DNA of 64,000 bases from Paenibacillus sp. 1011MAR3C5 (GCF_003591485.1 NZ_QZCF01000003.1:848148-912147), one strand, 5' to 3'. Shown: positions 35,028 through 43,872, counted from the stretch's first letter. A program made the numbers and translations. Notes: generated by a model not told the origin, from the letters alone.

Positions 35028-35534
35028 ATGAGAGTTTTTATGGGACTAATGATGGCTGTGATCATAGTTAGTGGTTGTACGAGTCAGACGAATAGCAACC
35101 TGGAATCGTCCATCGCTGTTGCCGAAGCTTACAAAAAGACTGAACTCGAGGCCGATTACATCGATAACTCAGATGAAGTAATGATTGAACAAATTAGAAG
35201 TAAAGAAGAAAAGCTTCGTCCGCTGACAACAGAAGCGTTTTTTCGTAATAAATCGGCAGACCGTATTTTCGGCTATACCTTGAATGTTGCACATATTAAA
35301 AAGGTGGATCTTGAATTATCAGATCTGGCTTTTGAGGAAAGAGAAAACGATGATCCTTCCGTCATAAAGCTAAAATATGATGGGGTGCTTCATCTTGGCG
35401 ATGAGCGTATGAGCATTTCCGGACGTATAGAGCTAATTGATGAAGGAGGGACTTGGAGGGTCAAATATGATTCATATAACTTGAAAGATTTGTTAAAGAT
35501 TATGGATGAGGATATTCTTCAGCGGAATCGGTAG
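35028..35534 (+). CDS. Lipoprotein of unknown function
   Basis: A 168-residue protein with a lipoprotein signal peptide (MRVFMGLMMAVIIVSGC, Cys at residue 17). The mature part is acidic, begins with an Ala/Glu-rich helix, and has a beta-rich second half (VIKLKYDGVLHLGDERMSI, then GTWRVKYDSY), similar in general style to SnoaL/DUF-type lipoproteins, but I do not recognise a family. GGAGG lies 8 bp before the ATG. It is a single gene with its own terminator; local AT content is higher than that of its neighbours, which may point to later acquisition. Confidence 0.75.
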   Translation: MRVFMGLMMAVIIVSGCTSQTNSNLESSIAVAEAYKKTELEADYIDNSDEVMIEQIRSKEEKLRPLTTEAFFRNKSADRIFGYTLNVAHIKKVDLELSDLAFEERENDDPSVIKLKYDGVLHLGDERMSISGRIELIDEGGTWRVKYDSYNLKDLLKIMDEDILQRNR

Positions 35535-35580
35535 GGGACGCCCTGCCTTGCCGCCGAAAATATCAATATGATAAAATATA

Positions 35581-35620
35581 AAAGAGCCGTGTGTAATTAT
35601 ACCCTCGGCTCTTTCTATTT
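35581..35620 (+). terminator. Rho-independent terminator after the lipoprotein gene
   Basis: AAAGAGCCG pairs perfectly with CGGCTCTTT across a 16-nt loop, followed by CTATTTATT. Confidence 0.75.
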
Positions 35621-35857
35621 ATTGAGCTGTCTCTGTTGGTTGCCCGTAACCTGGCCTAATTGGCACTTGTATCTCTAAAAGCTCAATCGTTTGCGACTTT
35701 GCGCAAAACCCAATAATGATAAGGAGTTAGCGAGCCAAAAGTTATCTAAATTTCATGGTTTTTTAAGTTTGTTTTAAGGTAGAATGTGCAAGATAGAACT
35801 AACAAATAAATTGTATTGAAATAGATTAATCATGCAGTCGAACGGAGGAGAACGCAT
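35621..35857. other. Intergenic region upstream of htrA
   Basis: AT-rich, no gene seen. TTGTTT near 35770 followed by TAGAAT could be a weak promoter. The htrA ATG has CGGAGGAG about 8 bp upstream. Confidence 0.45.
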
Positions 35858-37423
35858 ATGGATGATCAAAACAAAAAAAATGGATATGACGACTTTTTCA
35901 ATCCGGAGGAGTCGAAGCGTTCAGACGATACGAACGAATCTAAGGAAGGGGCGGCGGAGCCTGCTTCCGTCCAAGAGCCAAAGCCTTCTTACTATTATTC
36001 TTACGGACCGTCCGTCAATGATCCGTCACAGCCAGTGGCAAGCGGGAATGGCTATGAAAGAACAGATGGATATGATAGAGGGGCGCAGCAATCGCCGGTG
36101 TCCTATCCGCCTCAGCTCAGACCGGTTCCGCCAGCAGGCGGAAATGTGAAAAATGCTTTTCAAGTCAGGGAAAAGAAAAAGGGGCCGACGTTCAAGTCGA
36201 TGTTCCTGTCCTTTATGGCAGGCGTGCTTGTTGTAGGCGGATTGATGTATGCGGCGGATACGCGCAACTGGTTCACGTCAGGCAACACGGTGGCCACTCA
36301 ATCGGAAGGCAGCGGCTCAGGTACGGGAACAACGGCAAGCGGCAGCGGCGCGGGAAGCGGGGCGAACGTTGTGGCTAGACCGGACAACATCGCCCAGCTT
36401 TTCGAGCAGGCAAGCCCGGCTGTTGTAAAGATTGAAACTTATGCGAAGGTAAGGACAAACAATGGCGGCAACAGCTTGTTCAACGATCCGTTCTTCAGAC
36501 AGTTCTTCGGAGATAACTACCCGGGCACACAGGCGCCGAGTGAAGAGCAGAACGGCGATATGCAGCAGTCCGGCATCGGTACAGGCTTCTTCTTCGAAGC
36601 GGATGGCCATATTCTGACGAACCAGCATGTGGTCGGTCAAGCGGACGAAATTCGGGTGACGGTACAAGGCTATGATAAGCCATTCACTGCGAAGCTGCTG
36701 GGCTCAAGCTATGATTTGGATTTGGCTGTTCTGAAGATCGAGGGAGAGAAGGAGTTCCCGACGCTGCCGCTGGGAAGCTCCGATGATATAAACATCGGCG
36801 ATTGGGTAGTGGCAATCGGCAATCCGTACGGCTTTGATCATACGATTACAGCAGGGGTATTGAGTGCAAAAGAACGTCCAATCGATATCCCGGATCAGCA
36901 GGGTGAGCGCAATTACAAGCATTTGCTCCAGACGGACGCTTCCATTAACCCGGGCAACTCCGGCGGTCCGCTGCTTAATGTAAAAGGCGAGGTTATCGGC
37001 ATCAATACGGCAGTCAGCTCGCAAGCGCAAGGCATTGGCTTCGCGATTCCGACAAGCACCATAACTGAAGTGCTCGAAAGCTTGAAGAACAACACAGAAG
37101 TGCCGAAAGAAGCGGTACCGTTCATCGGTGCGGAGCTTTATGATATGACTGATGAATTTGCGAAGCAGCTTGGACTGGATAAAGCAGAGGGTTCGCTCGT
37201 GAAGAGCGTATACTACAACTCGCCAGCTTATCTGGCAGGACTTACACAGTTCGATGTCATCGTTGGCGTGGAAGGCAAGAAGATGACTACATCGGCAGCA
37301 TTGATCGCTGATATTCAATCGAGAAAAGTTGGCGAGCAGGTCGAATTCAATATTCTCCGCCAAGGCAAGGAAATGAACCTGACGGTCGAAATCGGCGATA
37401 AAAACGTCTTTGGCCTGCAATAA
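35858..37423 (+). CDS. htrA: HtrA/DegP-type membrane-anchored serine protease
   Basis: A 521-residue S1C protease. Residues 1-108 are cytoplasmic, low-complexity and Tyr/Pro/Ser-rich; one membrane helix (about 112-131) anchors it; a Ser/Gly/Thr linker leads to the protease domain. The catalytic triad is His in TNQHVVGQ (near 256), Asp in SYDLDLAVLKIE (near 287) and Ser in INPGNSGGPLLN (near 367). One C-terminal PDZ domain follows (about 415-510). It would degrade or refold misfolded secreted proteins outside the membrane. It lies directly before an OmpR/kinase pair, reminiscent of B. subtilis htrB next to cssRS. Confidence 0.94.
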   Translation: MDDQNKKNGYDDFFNPEESKRSDDTNESKEGAAEPASVQEPKPSYYYSYGPSVNDPSQPVASGNGYERTDGYDRGAQQSPVSYPPQLRPVPPAGGNVKNAFQVREKKKGPTFKSMFLSFMAGVLVVGGLMYAADTRNWFTSGNTVATQSEGSGSGTGTTASGSGAGSGANVVARPDNIAQLFEQASPAVVKIETYAKVRTNNGGNSLFNDPFFRQFFGDNYPGTQAPSEEQNGDMQQSGIGTGFFFEADGHILTNQHVVGQADEIRVTVQGYDKPFTAKLLGSSYDLDLAVLKIEGEKEFPTLPLGSSDDINIGDWVVAIGNPYGFDHTITAGVLSAKERPIDIPDQQGERNYKHLLQTDASINPGNSGGPLLNVKGEVIGINTAVSSQAQGIGFAIPTSTITEVLESLKNNTEVPKEAVPFIGAELYDMTDEFAKQLGLDKAEGSLVKSVYYNSPAYLAGLTQFDVIVGVEGKKMTTSAALIADIQSRKVGEQVEFNILRQGKEMNLTVEIGDKNVFGLQ

Positions 37424-37451
37424 TCAGCTGCTGCTCAAATTGACGAACAAG

Positions 37452-37480
37452 GCGCAGAGTGTCCACTCTCTGCGCTTTTT
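37452..37480 (+). terminator. Rho-independent terminator after htrA
   Basis: GCGCAGAG pairs perfectly with CTCTGCGC around an 8-nt loop, then five T. It is 24 bp before the response regulator start, so read-through may still couple the genes. Confidence 0.85.
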
Positions 37481-37503
37481 GTTCGGTAGAAAGGGAGATG
37501 CCC

Positions 37504-38199
37504 GTGAGACCTCATATCGTAGTTGTGGATGATGATGAAAGAATTATATCGATGCTGCGCCGAAGCCTGGCATTCGAAGGATACGAAGTCACGACGGCTT
37601 CCAATGGAGCGGAGGGGCTCAAGACACTTCTAACTGTAGATCCGGATTTGATTATATTGGATGTAATGATGCCTCAGATCGACGGATGGGAGGTATGCCG
37701 CCGCATCCGCGAAAGCGGGAGCGCCGTGCCAATCATGATGCTGACGGCAAAGGACGATGTGATCGACCGTGTGAAAGGGCTTGATCTCGGAGCGGATGAC
37801 TATCTGGTGAAGCCCTTTGCGCTGGAAGAGCTTCTGGCCAGAGCCAGGGCGCTGCTGCGCCGCAAGTCGGATAAGCTGGATGAGACCAGCAGCCATCAGC
37901 TTGCGTTCGAGGATCTGATATTGGATATGGACGCGCGCGAGGCCATTCGTTCGGGCCGTCGCATCGAATTAACGAGCAAAGAGTACGATCTGTTGCTTCT
38001 CTTTATGCAAAATCCTAGAAGAGTGCTGACGCGTGACGCCATTATGGAGAAGATATGGGGATTTGACTTCAGCGGCGAATCCAACGTGCTGGAAGTCTAT
38101 ATCGCCATGCTGCGGCAGAAGGTAGAAGAGGGTGGCGGCAAACGGATCATTCAGACGGTTCGCGGCACGGGCTACGTGCTCAGGGGGGAGGCAGGATAG
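37504..38199 (+). CDS. OmpR/PhoB-type response regulator, possibly CssR-like
   Basis: A 231-residue regulator: receiver (3-118) with Asp in LIILDVMMPQIDGW, Lys in LVKPFALEEL; winged-helix DNA-binding domain (about 135-230) with ELTSKEYDLLLLFMQNP and VRGTGYVLR. The GTG at 37504 has AAGGGAG 6 bp upstream, while the ATG at 37498 would touch that site, so the GTG is preferred. The kinase starts 4 bp after its stop. Its place next to htrA suggests control of secretion stress, as CssR does in B. subtilis; this is inference. Confidence 0.92.
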   Translation: MRPHIVVVDDDERIISMLRRSLAFEGYEVTTASNGAEGLKTLLTVDPDLIILDVMMPQIDGWEVCRRIRESGSAVPIMMLTAKDDVIDRVKGLDLGADDYLVKPFALEELLARARALLRRKSDKLDETSSHQLAFEDLILDMDAREAIRSGRRIELTSKEYDLLLLFMQNPRRVLTRDAIMEKIWGFDFSGESNVLEVYIAMLRQKVEEGGGKRIIQTVRGTGYVLRGEAG

Positions 38200-38203
38200 A
38201 GGC

Positions 38204-39730
38204 ATGTCGATTCGGCTTCGTCTAACCTTGTGGTACACGGGATTACTTGCGATAACTCTGCTTATTTTTGGTGTCAGTGTCTTTATGTTTATTAACTGGA
38301 ATACCTTTAACGATCTTAGAGTGAGTATAAAAAAGCAAAGCGATCAAATCAATGTGAACATGACGTATATCCTGAACCGGGGTACGCTGGATCTCAATTT
38401 GATCTCCAACTCTCCGTTTGTGGACAAAGAAGTTTTTGTTCAGCTTGTTAATTATCATGAGAAATTGATTATACAACCGACAAATCTTTTGCAATCAGGA
38501 GTGAAGATCAGCTACCCCGACGCAGCGAGCAATCCGGTGAAGGGATTTTATAAGCGCACAGTTGAAATAGGCAAAGTAAAATATGACTTGTTAACGTATC
38601 AAAGACCTGTCCTGTCTCCAATAACGGAGGGTCAGGTGGTTGGTTTGCTGCAGGTTGGCGTCCTAACCCATAACGAAGACAAGTACTTGTCCGGACTTCG
38701 CAACACGCTTATTTTCTATTCTATCCTTGTCGTTTTTATCGCCTTTACGATCGGGATGCTGATCGCCCGACAGGCTCTTCGTCCGATCGGTCGCGTCATC
38801 GACGCCACCCAGCAGATCGAGAAGGGCTCCGATCTAAGCATGCGTATCCCTTCGGACGGGCCGAAGGATGAAGTCGGCTTGCTGGTTGATACGCTGAACT
38901 CCATGCTCTTGCGTCTGCAGACGGCATATAACGAGCTTGATGAAGCCTACAAAGCGCAGCGGAGATTCGTCTCCGACGCTTCTCATGAGCTTCGCACGCC
39001 GCTTACGACGATTCGCGGCAACATTGATCTGTTGGAGAAGATGTGGTCTCGAGCCAAGGAAACTGGCGAATCAATGGGAGCGGACGGACTTAAGCTGACG
39101 ACCGACCATTGGCAAATGTCCAGTGAAGCGATGTCAGATATCGCGGCTGAATCGCGAAGAATGAGCACGCTAGTTGGTGACTTGTTAGCACTTGCGCGTG
39201 CGGATGCGGGCTATGTGATGGAGAAGGAGCAGCTGCAATTGCTGCCGCTGACGGAAGAAGTCGTGCGAAGGGCACAGTTGCTGCCTCGCACTGCGGAATG
39301 GCAGATGGGCGATTTGTCCAAGCTCGTTGGTGTTCCGGTGTATGGCAATCATGACTACTTGCAGCAGTTGTTGTTTATCTTTATTGAAAATGCATTCAAA
39401 TACACGTCATCCGGTCATGTGGAGCTGAGCTCTGTTCGTACGGACAGCTATGTCGGCTGGCGAATTCAAGATACCGGCATCGGCATGAATCCGGACGAAA
39501 TTCCGCATATCTTCGACCGCTTCTATCGGGCTGACGAATCGCGTGGCGTGACCGTAGGAACGGGGCTTGGGTTGTCGATTGCCAAATGGATTCTCGATGA
39601 GCACGGAGGGTCGGTTGAGGTGGTTACACTGGAGAATGAAGGGTCTACTTTCACGATCTGGCTGCCAATAGACTTTTCCGAGAGGGAGGATTCGTCTATA
39701 ATAGTAAGAACGGATCCGAACTTAAGCTAA
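38204..39730 (+). CDS. Sensor histidine kinase paired with the upstream regulator
   Basis: A 508-residue kinase: N-terminal membrane helix (about 8-30), an outer sensor domain of about 140 residues, second helix (about 173-195), HAMP (196-250), HisKA with His in FVSDASHELRTPLTTIRGN (near 265), and HATPase with N-box FIFIENAFKYT and G-boxes DTGIGM and GTGLGLSIAKWI. It starts 4 bp after the response regulator. The stretch around residue 290-310 has a longer insertion between the two dimer helices (rich in Glu/Gly/Ala) than usual. CssS-like function is suggested only by the htrA neighbour. Confidence 0.92.
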   Translation: MSIRLRLTLWYTGLLAITLLIFGVSVFMFINWNTFNDLRVSIKKQSDQINVNMTYILNRGTLDLNLISNSPFVDKEVFVQLVNYHEKLIIQPTNLLQSGVKISYPDAASNPVKGFYKRTVEIGKVKYDLLTYQRPVLSPITEGQVVGLLQVGVLTHNEDKYLSGLRNTLIFYSILVVFIAFTIGMLIARQALRPIGRVIDATQQIEKGSDLSMRIPSDGPKDEVGLLVDTLNSMLLRLQTAYNELDEAYKAQRRFVSDASHELRTPLTTIRGNIDLLEKMWSRAKETGESMGADGLKLTTDHWQMSSEAMSDIAAESRRMSTLVGDLLALARADAGYVMEKEQLQLLPLTEEVVRRAQLLPRTAEWQMGDLSKLVGVPVYGNHDYLQQLLFIFIENAFKYTSSGHVELSSVRTDSYVGWRIQDTGIGMNPDEIPHIFDRFYRADESRGVTVGTGLGLSIAKWILDEHGGSVEVVTLENEGSTFTIWLPIDFSEREDSSIIVRTDPNLS

Positions 39731-39771
39731 CGTTCGCATAATGAGGTCCGTCAGAAAGCAGGTGCAACGGG

Positions 39772-40740
39772 ATGGAAATCGTGAAAATATCGCCGAGAGG
39801 CTATTGCTATGGCGTGGTTGACGCCATGGTGCTTGCCTTGCAAACGGCCAAAAATCTGGAATTGCCACGACCAATCTACATTCTTGGCATGATTGTTCAC
39901 AACGCCCATGTGACGGAAGCGTTCGAGAAGGAAGGCGTCATCACGCTTGACGGTGCGAATCGTCTTGAAATATTGGATCAAATTAACGAAGGCACCGTTA
40001 TTTTCACCGCTCACGGGGTATCGCCGGAGGTGCGCGAGCGTGCCCGGCAGAAGGGCTTGTCGGTCGTAGACGCGACATGTCCGGATGTAACAAGGACGCA
40101 TGATCTCATTCGGGAGAAAACAGCGGCAGGCTATCATATTATTTATATCGGCAAAAAAGGCCATCCTGAGCCGGAAGGCGCGATTGGCGTTGCTCCAGAC
40201 CAAGTCCATCTCATTGAGAAGGAACCGGAGATCGAAGAGCTTGACGTCACGCACGACAAGATTATTATTACGAACCAGACGACGATGTCGCAATGGGATA
40301 TTCGCCATATTATACAGAGGCTTCAAGAGAAGTATCCTCATGCCGAGGTGCATAATGAGATCTGTCTGGCTACGCAGGTGCGCCAGGAGGCCGTTGCAGA
40401 TCAGGCGGGAACGGCGCAGCTCTGTATTGTCGTTGGCGATCCGAGGAGCAACAACTCCAATCGCCTGGCGCAAGTATCCGAGGAGATTGCGGGCGTGAAG
40501 GCGTACCGCGTATCCGACGTCAGCGAGATCAAGCAGGAGTGGCTTCAAGGGATTGACCGCGTAGCCGTTACGTCCGGCGCATCGACGCCGACGCCGATTA
40601 CGAAGGAAGTTATTACTTATTTGGAGCAGTATGACTACCGTGACCCGTCTACTTGGGACATCAAGCGGACCGTCAATATGAATAAGCTGCTGCCGAATGT
40701 GCGTGTGAAGTCGACAGGCAATGCGGAAGCGCCTGTATAG
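39772..40740 (+). CDS. ispH: 4-hydroxy-3-methylbut-2-enyl diphosphate reductase
   Basis: A 322-residue iron-sulfur enzyme for the last step of the MEP isoprenoid pathway, making IPP and DMAPP from HMBPP. The three cluster cysteines are in [11 protein letters not shown] (Cys12), VVDATCPDV (near 96) and [11 protein letters not shown] (near 197). Other conserved parts are the HNAHV, FTAHG and TSGASTP motifs. GCAGGTG lies upstream of the ATG at 39772. It follows the kinase by 41 bp and is ended by a weak hairpin. Confidence 0.96.
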   Translation: MEIVKISPRGYCYGVVDAMVLALQTAKNLELPRPIYILGMIVHNAHVTEAFEKEGVITLDGANRLEILDQINEGTVIFTAHGVSPEVRERARQKGLSVVDATCPDVTRTHDLIREKTAAGYHIIYIGKKGHPEPEGAIGVAPDQVHLIEKEPEIEELDVTHDKIIITNQTTMSQWDIRHIIQRLQEKYPHAEVHNEICLATQVRQEAVADQAGTAQLCIVVGDPRSNNSNRLAQVSEEIAGVKAYRVSDVSEIKQEWLQGIDRVAVTSGASTPTPITKEVITYLEQYDYRDPSTWDIKRTVNMNKLLPNVRVKSTGNAEAPV

Positions 40741-40763
40741 TGTTACGAATTTAGACGAAATTG

Positions 40764-40797
40764 AATCGCTCAAAGGTGTTGACGTTGAGCGATTATT
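40764..40797 (+). terminator. Hairpin after ispH (probable terminator)
   Basis: AATCGCTCAA pairs perfectly with TTGAGCGATT around an 11-nt loop; it is followed only by ATTTCGG, so termination may be weak. Confidence 0.55.
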
Positions 40798-40820
40798 TCG
40801 GTATATTTACTTTAGCGATT

Positions 40821-40860
40821 AAAAGCATAAAAGCTTAAAAGCCAAAAAGCTTAAAAGCGC
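40821..40860 (+). repeat. Five tandem copies of AAAAGCNN upstream of DAHP synthase
   Basis: The 8-bp unit AAAAGC plus two variable bases (AT, TT, CA, TT, GC) is repeated five times without gaps. It lies 60 bp before the DAHP synthase ribosome binding site. Role unknown. Confidence 0.8.
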
Positions 40861-40920
40861 GAAAGAAAATAATGGCAATGACCTAAGATTGCCACATTGA
40901 ACAATTGAGGAGAGATGGAC

Positions 40921-41985
40921 ATGATCGTCATTACAAAACCTAACATCGCCGATGAGCGAATTAATGAAATTGTCGCATATATCGAGAATGCCGGTGTTCA
41001 AGCACATGTGTCGAAGGGAACAGACCGTACGGTTATTGGCATTATCGGAAAGGCAGACCCTACGCTTGCGGAGCAGCTTCGCCAGATGAAAGGCGTAGAC
41101 AATGTGATTAAAATTTCGAAGTCCTACAAGCTTGCAAGCCGTGATTTCCACCCGGATGACACGATAATTGACATCAAAGGCGTCAAGATTGGCGGCAGCA
41201 ACCTGGTCGTCATGGGCGGACCATGCGCCGTCGAGACGCCGGAGCAGATCGATGAGATCGCAAGGCTGGTGAAGGCAGCGGGCGGGCAGGTGCTTCGCGG
41301 CGGAGCTTTCAAGCCGAGAACGGGACCTTACAGCTTCCAGGGCGTTGGTGTAGAAGGTCTCGTCATGATGGCGGAAGCGGGCAAGAAGCATGGCCTCTTG
41401 ACCATTACGGAAGTCATGACGCCGGAATACGTGGATGTATGCGCGGAATACGCAGACATCTTGCAGGTTGGCACGCGCAATATGCAAAACTTCGATCTGC
41501 TGCGCAAGCTGGGCACGATCAAGACGCCAGTCTTGCTGAAGCGCGGTTTCAGCTCCACCTATGATGAATTCCTGAATGCGGCGGAGTACATCCTGGCCGG
41601 CGGCAATCCGAATGTCATGTTATGTGAACGCGGAATCCGAACGTTCGAGACGTACACGAGAAACACGCTTGATCTCAGCGCGATTCCGGTGCTGCAATCA
41701 CTCAGCCACTTACCTGTCATCTCTGACCCGAGCCACGGTACGGGCAGACGCGAACTGGTAGAGCCGATGACGAAGGCGTCGGTTGCAGCCGGAGCGAACG
41801 GATTGATTATCGAAATGCATACCGATCCTGATAATTCCATGACAGGAGATGGCGTCCAGTCGCTGTTCCCAGATCAATTTGCAGCCCTGCTCAAGGACCT
41901 CGCCCTTCTCGCTCCGATTGTCGGCAAAACGTTCGATACGGAGAAAGCGCCGGCAGAAGCCTTTAAGGAATGGAAAATCGTATAA
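40921..41985 (+). CDS. aroF: 3-deoxy-7-phosphoheptulonate synthase (DAHP synthase), type I-beta
   Basis: A 354-residue enzyme for the first step of the shikimate pathway, joining phosphoenolpyruvate and erythrose 4-phosphate. An N-terminal ferredoxin-like domain (1-70), typical of the feedback-regulated Thermotoga form, precedes the barrel domain with VMGGPCAVETPEQ, LRGGAFKPRTGPYSFQG, QVGTRNMQNFDLL, PVLLKRG and SDPSHGTGRR. The metal-binding Cys is in GGPCAVE. It lacks the chorismate-mutase-like domain that B. subtilis AroA has at the N terminus. GAGGAG fits the ATG at 40921 (8 bp) rather than that at 40915 (2 bp). Confidence 0.94.
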   Translation: MIVITKPNIADERINEIVAYIENAGVQAHVSKGTDRTVIGIIGKADPTLAEQLRQMKGVDNVIKISKSYKLASRDFHPDDTIIDIKGVKIGGSNLVVMGGPCAVETPEQIDEIARLVKAAGGQVLRGGAFKPRTGPYSFQGVGVEGLVMMAEAGKKHGLLTITEVMTPEYVDVCAEYADILQVGTRNMQNFDLLRKLGTIKTPVLLKRGFSSTYDEFLNAAEYILAGGNPNVMLCERGIRTFETYTRNTLDLSAIPVLQSLSHLPVISDPSHGTGRRELVEPMTKASVAAGANGLIIEMHTDPDNSMTGDGVQSLFPDQFAALLKDLALLAPIVGKTFDTEKAPAEAFKEWKIV

Positions 41986-42010
41986 TCATCGTATAACCCG
42001 AAACTTCGCG

Positions 42011-42045
42011 TCCCGTCTGCTCTCCCGAGCAGGCGGGATTATTTT
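42011..42045 (+). terminator. Rho-independent terminator after DAHP synthase
   Basis: TCCCGTCTGCTC pairs with GAGCAGGCGGGA (one G-T pair) around a 4-nt loop, then TTATTTTG. Confidence 0.85.
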
Positions 42046-42088
42046 GTTTGGGCCGAAAACGCTATCATTGTGAACAGTTGTTCAAACT

Positions 42089-42105
42089 TGTAAGTATACC
42101 TGACA
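42089..42105. promoter_or_regulatory. GlnR/TnrA-type site upstream of glnA
   Basis: TGTAAGTATACCTGACA fits TGTNA-N7-TNACA at every fixed position. A second ATACCTGACAT block starts exactly 22 bp later (42118-42128), so two half-sites sit on the same helix face just upstream of the glnA promoter. Confidence 0.6.
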
Positions 42106-42133
42106 TGTGAATAAAAAATACCTGACATAAGTA

Positions 42134-42163
42134 TTGACGGAGTGGAAAGCTGAGTTTTATAAT
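42134..42163 (+). promoter_or_regulatory. Sigma-A promoter of glnA
   Basis: TTGACG (42134-42139) and TATAAT (42158-42163) with an 18-bp spacer, just downstream of the GlnR-like sites. Binding of GlnR there would block or contact the polymerase. Confidence 0.7.
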
Positions 42164-42240
42164 AACAACAAGATTCGGAGCAATTATTGAACAATAAATG
42201 CTTACACACTAGTTAATGTTCGGAAATGGAGGAAATTTAG

Positions 42241-43665
42241 ATGTCAGTTCAAAAAGTTTTGGAGCAAATCAAAGAAAACAACATTCAATTCGTAGATTTC
42301 CGTTTTGTGGGTCTTTCCGGTGGCGCGCATCACATCACGTTGCCTTCTACAGAGGTGGACGCGGATACATTCGTGAACGGCGTTGCTTTCGACGGTTCCT
42401 CGATTCCTGGTTTCCGCGGCATCGAAGAGTCCGATATGGTTATGATGCCTGACACTGAGACAGCTTATGTTGATCCTTTCACAAGCCATCCTACATTGAA
42501 CATTATGTGTAACATTCACACTCCAGACGGACAGCGCTATGATCGTGATCCGCGCAGCATCGCTCAAAGAGCGGAAGAGTACCTGCAATCGACAGGCATC
42601 GGCACGACAGCATTCTTCGCGCCAGAATCCGAATTCTTCATTTTCGACGATGTTCGCTATGAAAGCTCGATGCACACTTCCTTCTTCGCAGTTGATTCCG
42701 AAGAGGGCGCATGGAACTCGTCCCGCAAAGAAGAGGGCGGCAACCTGGGCTTCAAAGTTCCGGTAAAAGGCGGTTACGTTCCAGTAGCTCCAGTTGACTC
42801 CCAACAAGACATCCGCAGCGAAATGGTTCGCCTTATGCAAGAATCCGGCCTTCGCGTTGAGCGTCATCACCACGAAGTAGCAACAGCTGGCCAAGCGGAA
42901 ATCAACTTCCGTTTTGACACTTTGACTAAAACAGCAGACAACCTGCTTAAATACAAATACATCGTGCACAACGTAGCACGTCAATGGGGCAAAGTGGCAA
43001 CTTTCATGCCAAAACCATTGTTCGGCGACAACGGAAGCGGCATGCACGTTCACACTTCCATCTTTGACGGCGACTCCCCGTTGTTCTATGACAACAAAGA
43101 GTACGCTAACCTGAGCAAGATGGCTATGAGCTACATCGCAGGCGTCCTGTACCATGCTCCTGCCCTGATTGCAATTACAAACCCAAGCACGAACTCCTTC
43201 AAACGTCTGGTTCCAGGCTACGAAGCGCCGGTTAACCTGGTATTCTCCAAAGGCAATCGTTCCGCAGCAGTTCGTATTCCAATCGCAGCTGTAACGCCTA
43301 AAGGCTGCCGCATCGAGTTCCGTACACCGGACTCCACAGCTAACCCATATCTGGCATTCGCAGCTATGCTGCTTGCAGGTCTGGACGGCATCAAGAAAGG
43401 TCTTGACCCGATCGCACTGGGCTACGGACCATTCGACAAAAACATCTACGATCTGCCAGAAGAAGAGAAGAAAGAAATCCGCAGCGTACCAGGCACACTG
43501 GACGAAGCGCTTGACGCTCTGGAAGCAGATTCCGGCTTCCTGACAGAAAGCGGCGTATTCTCTCAAGACTTCATCGACAACTATGTGGCACTTAAACGCC
43601 AAGAAGCAAAAGCGGTGTCCATCCGTGTTCATCCGCATGAATACAGCCTCTATTTCGGTTGCTAA
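42241..43665 (+). CDS. glnA: Glutamine synthetase, GSI-beta type
   Basis: A 474-residue type I glutamine synthetase that makes glutamine from glutamate and ammonia. Hallmarks are FDGSSIPGFRGIEESDM, PESEFFIFDD, HHHEVATAGQAEINFRF, FGDNGSGMHVHTS and NRSAAVRIP. It differs from the 444-residue GSI-alpha of Bacillus: it has the GSI-beta insertion EGAWNSSRKEEGGNLGFKVP (residues near 157-176) and a Tyr at 403 in NIYDLPEEEK, the place adenylylated in E. coli. The C terminus HPHEYSLYFGC looks like that of cyanobacterial enzymes. A GlnR-like operator controls it, but no glnR gene is beside it. GGAGG lies 8 bp upstream. Confidence 0.95.
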   Translation: MSVQKVLEQIKENNIQFVDFRFVGLSGGAHHITLPSTEVDADTFVNGVAFDGSSIPGFRGIEESDMVMMPDTETAYVDPFTSHPTLNIMCNIHTPDGQRYDRDPRSIAQRAEEYLQSTGIGTTAFFAPESEFFIFDDVRYESSMHTSFFAVDSEEGAWNSSRKEEGGNLGFKVPVKGGYVPVAPVDSQQDIRSEMVRLMQESGLRVERHHHEVATAGQAEINFRFDTLTKTADNLLKYKYIVHNVARQWGKVATFMPKPLFGDNGSGMHVHTSIFDGDSPLFYDNKEYANLSKMAMSYIAGVLYHAPALIAITNPSTNSFKRLVPGYEAPVNLVFSKGNRSAAVRIPIAAVTPKGCRIEFRTPDSTANPYLAFAAMLLAGLDGIKKGLDPIALGYGPFDKNIYDLPEEEKKEIRSVPGTLDEALDALEADSGFLTESGVFSQDFIDNYVALKRQEAKAVSIRVHPHEYSLYFGC

Positions 43666-43681
43666 TCCTAGCAGAAGAGAG

Positions 43682-43710
43682 AAAACGAGCCCAGAAGGGC
43701 TCGTTTTTTT
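43682..43710 (+). terminator. Rho-independent terminator after glnA
   Basis: AAAACGAGCCC pairs perfectly with GGGCTCGTTTT around AGAA, then more T. Confidence 0.93.
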
Positions 43711-43802
43711 ATGCAATGACGCAGAGATGAATAAAATCCGAATATTTGATTAAGGTTTTTAATAATATGTTCGACTTTTACACAAAATTGTCCGGAATCT
43801 AC

Positions 43803-43831
43803 TTGATGCAGGCCTGCAAACTTGCTATCAT
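43803..43831 (+). promoter_or_regulatory. Promoter of serC
   Basis: TTGATG (43803-43808) and TATCAT (43826-43831) with a 17-bp spacer, about 40 bp before the start. Confidence 0.55.
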
Positions 43832-43872
43832 AACCATATCATATACAAAGATTGAAGAGGTGGGATGGGAGA

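Noticed and set aside
42244..43716. A 490-codon minus-strand frame opposite glnA
   Set aside because: Antisense shadow of glnA; Cys- and His-rich composition is what reverse reading of such a gene gives.
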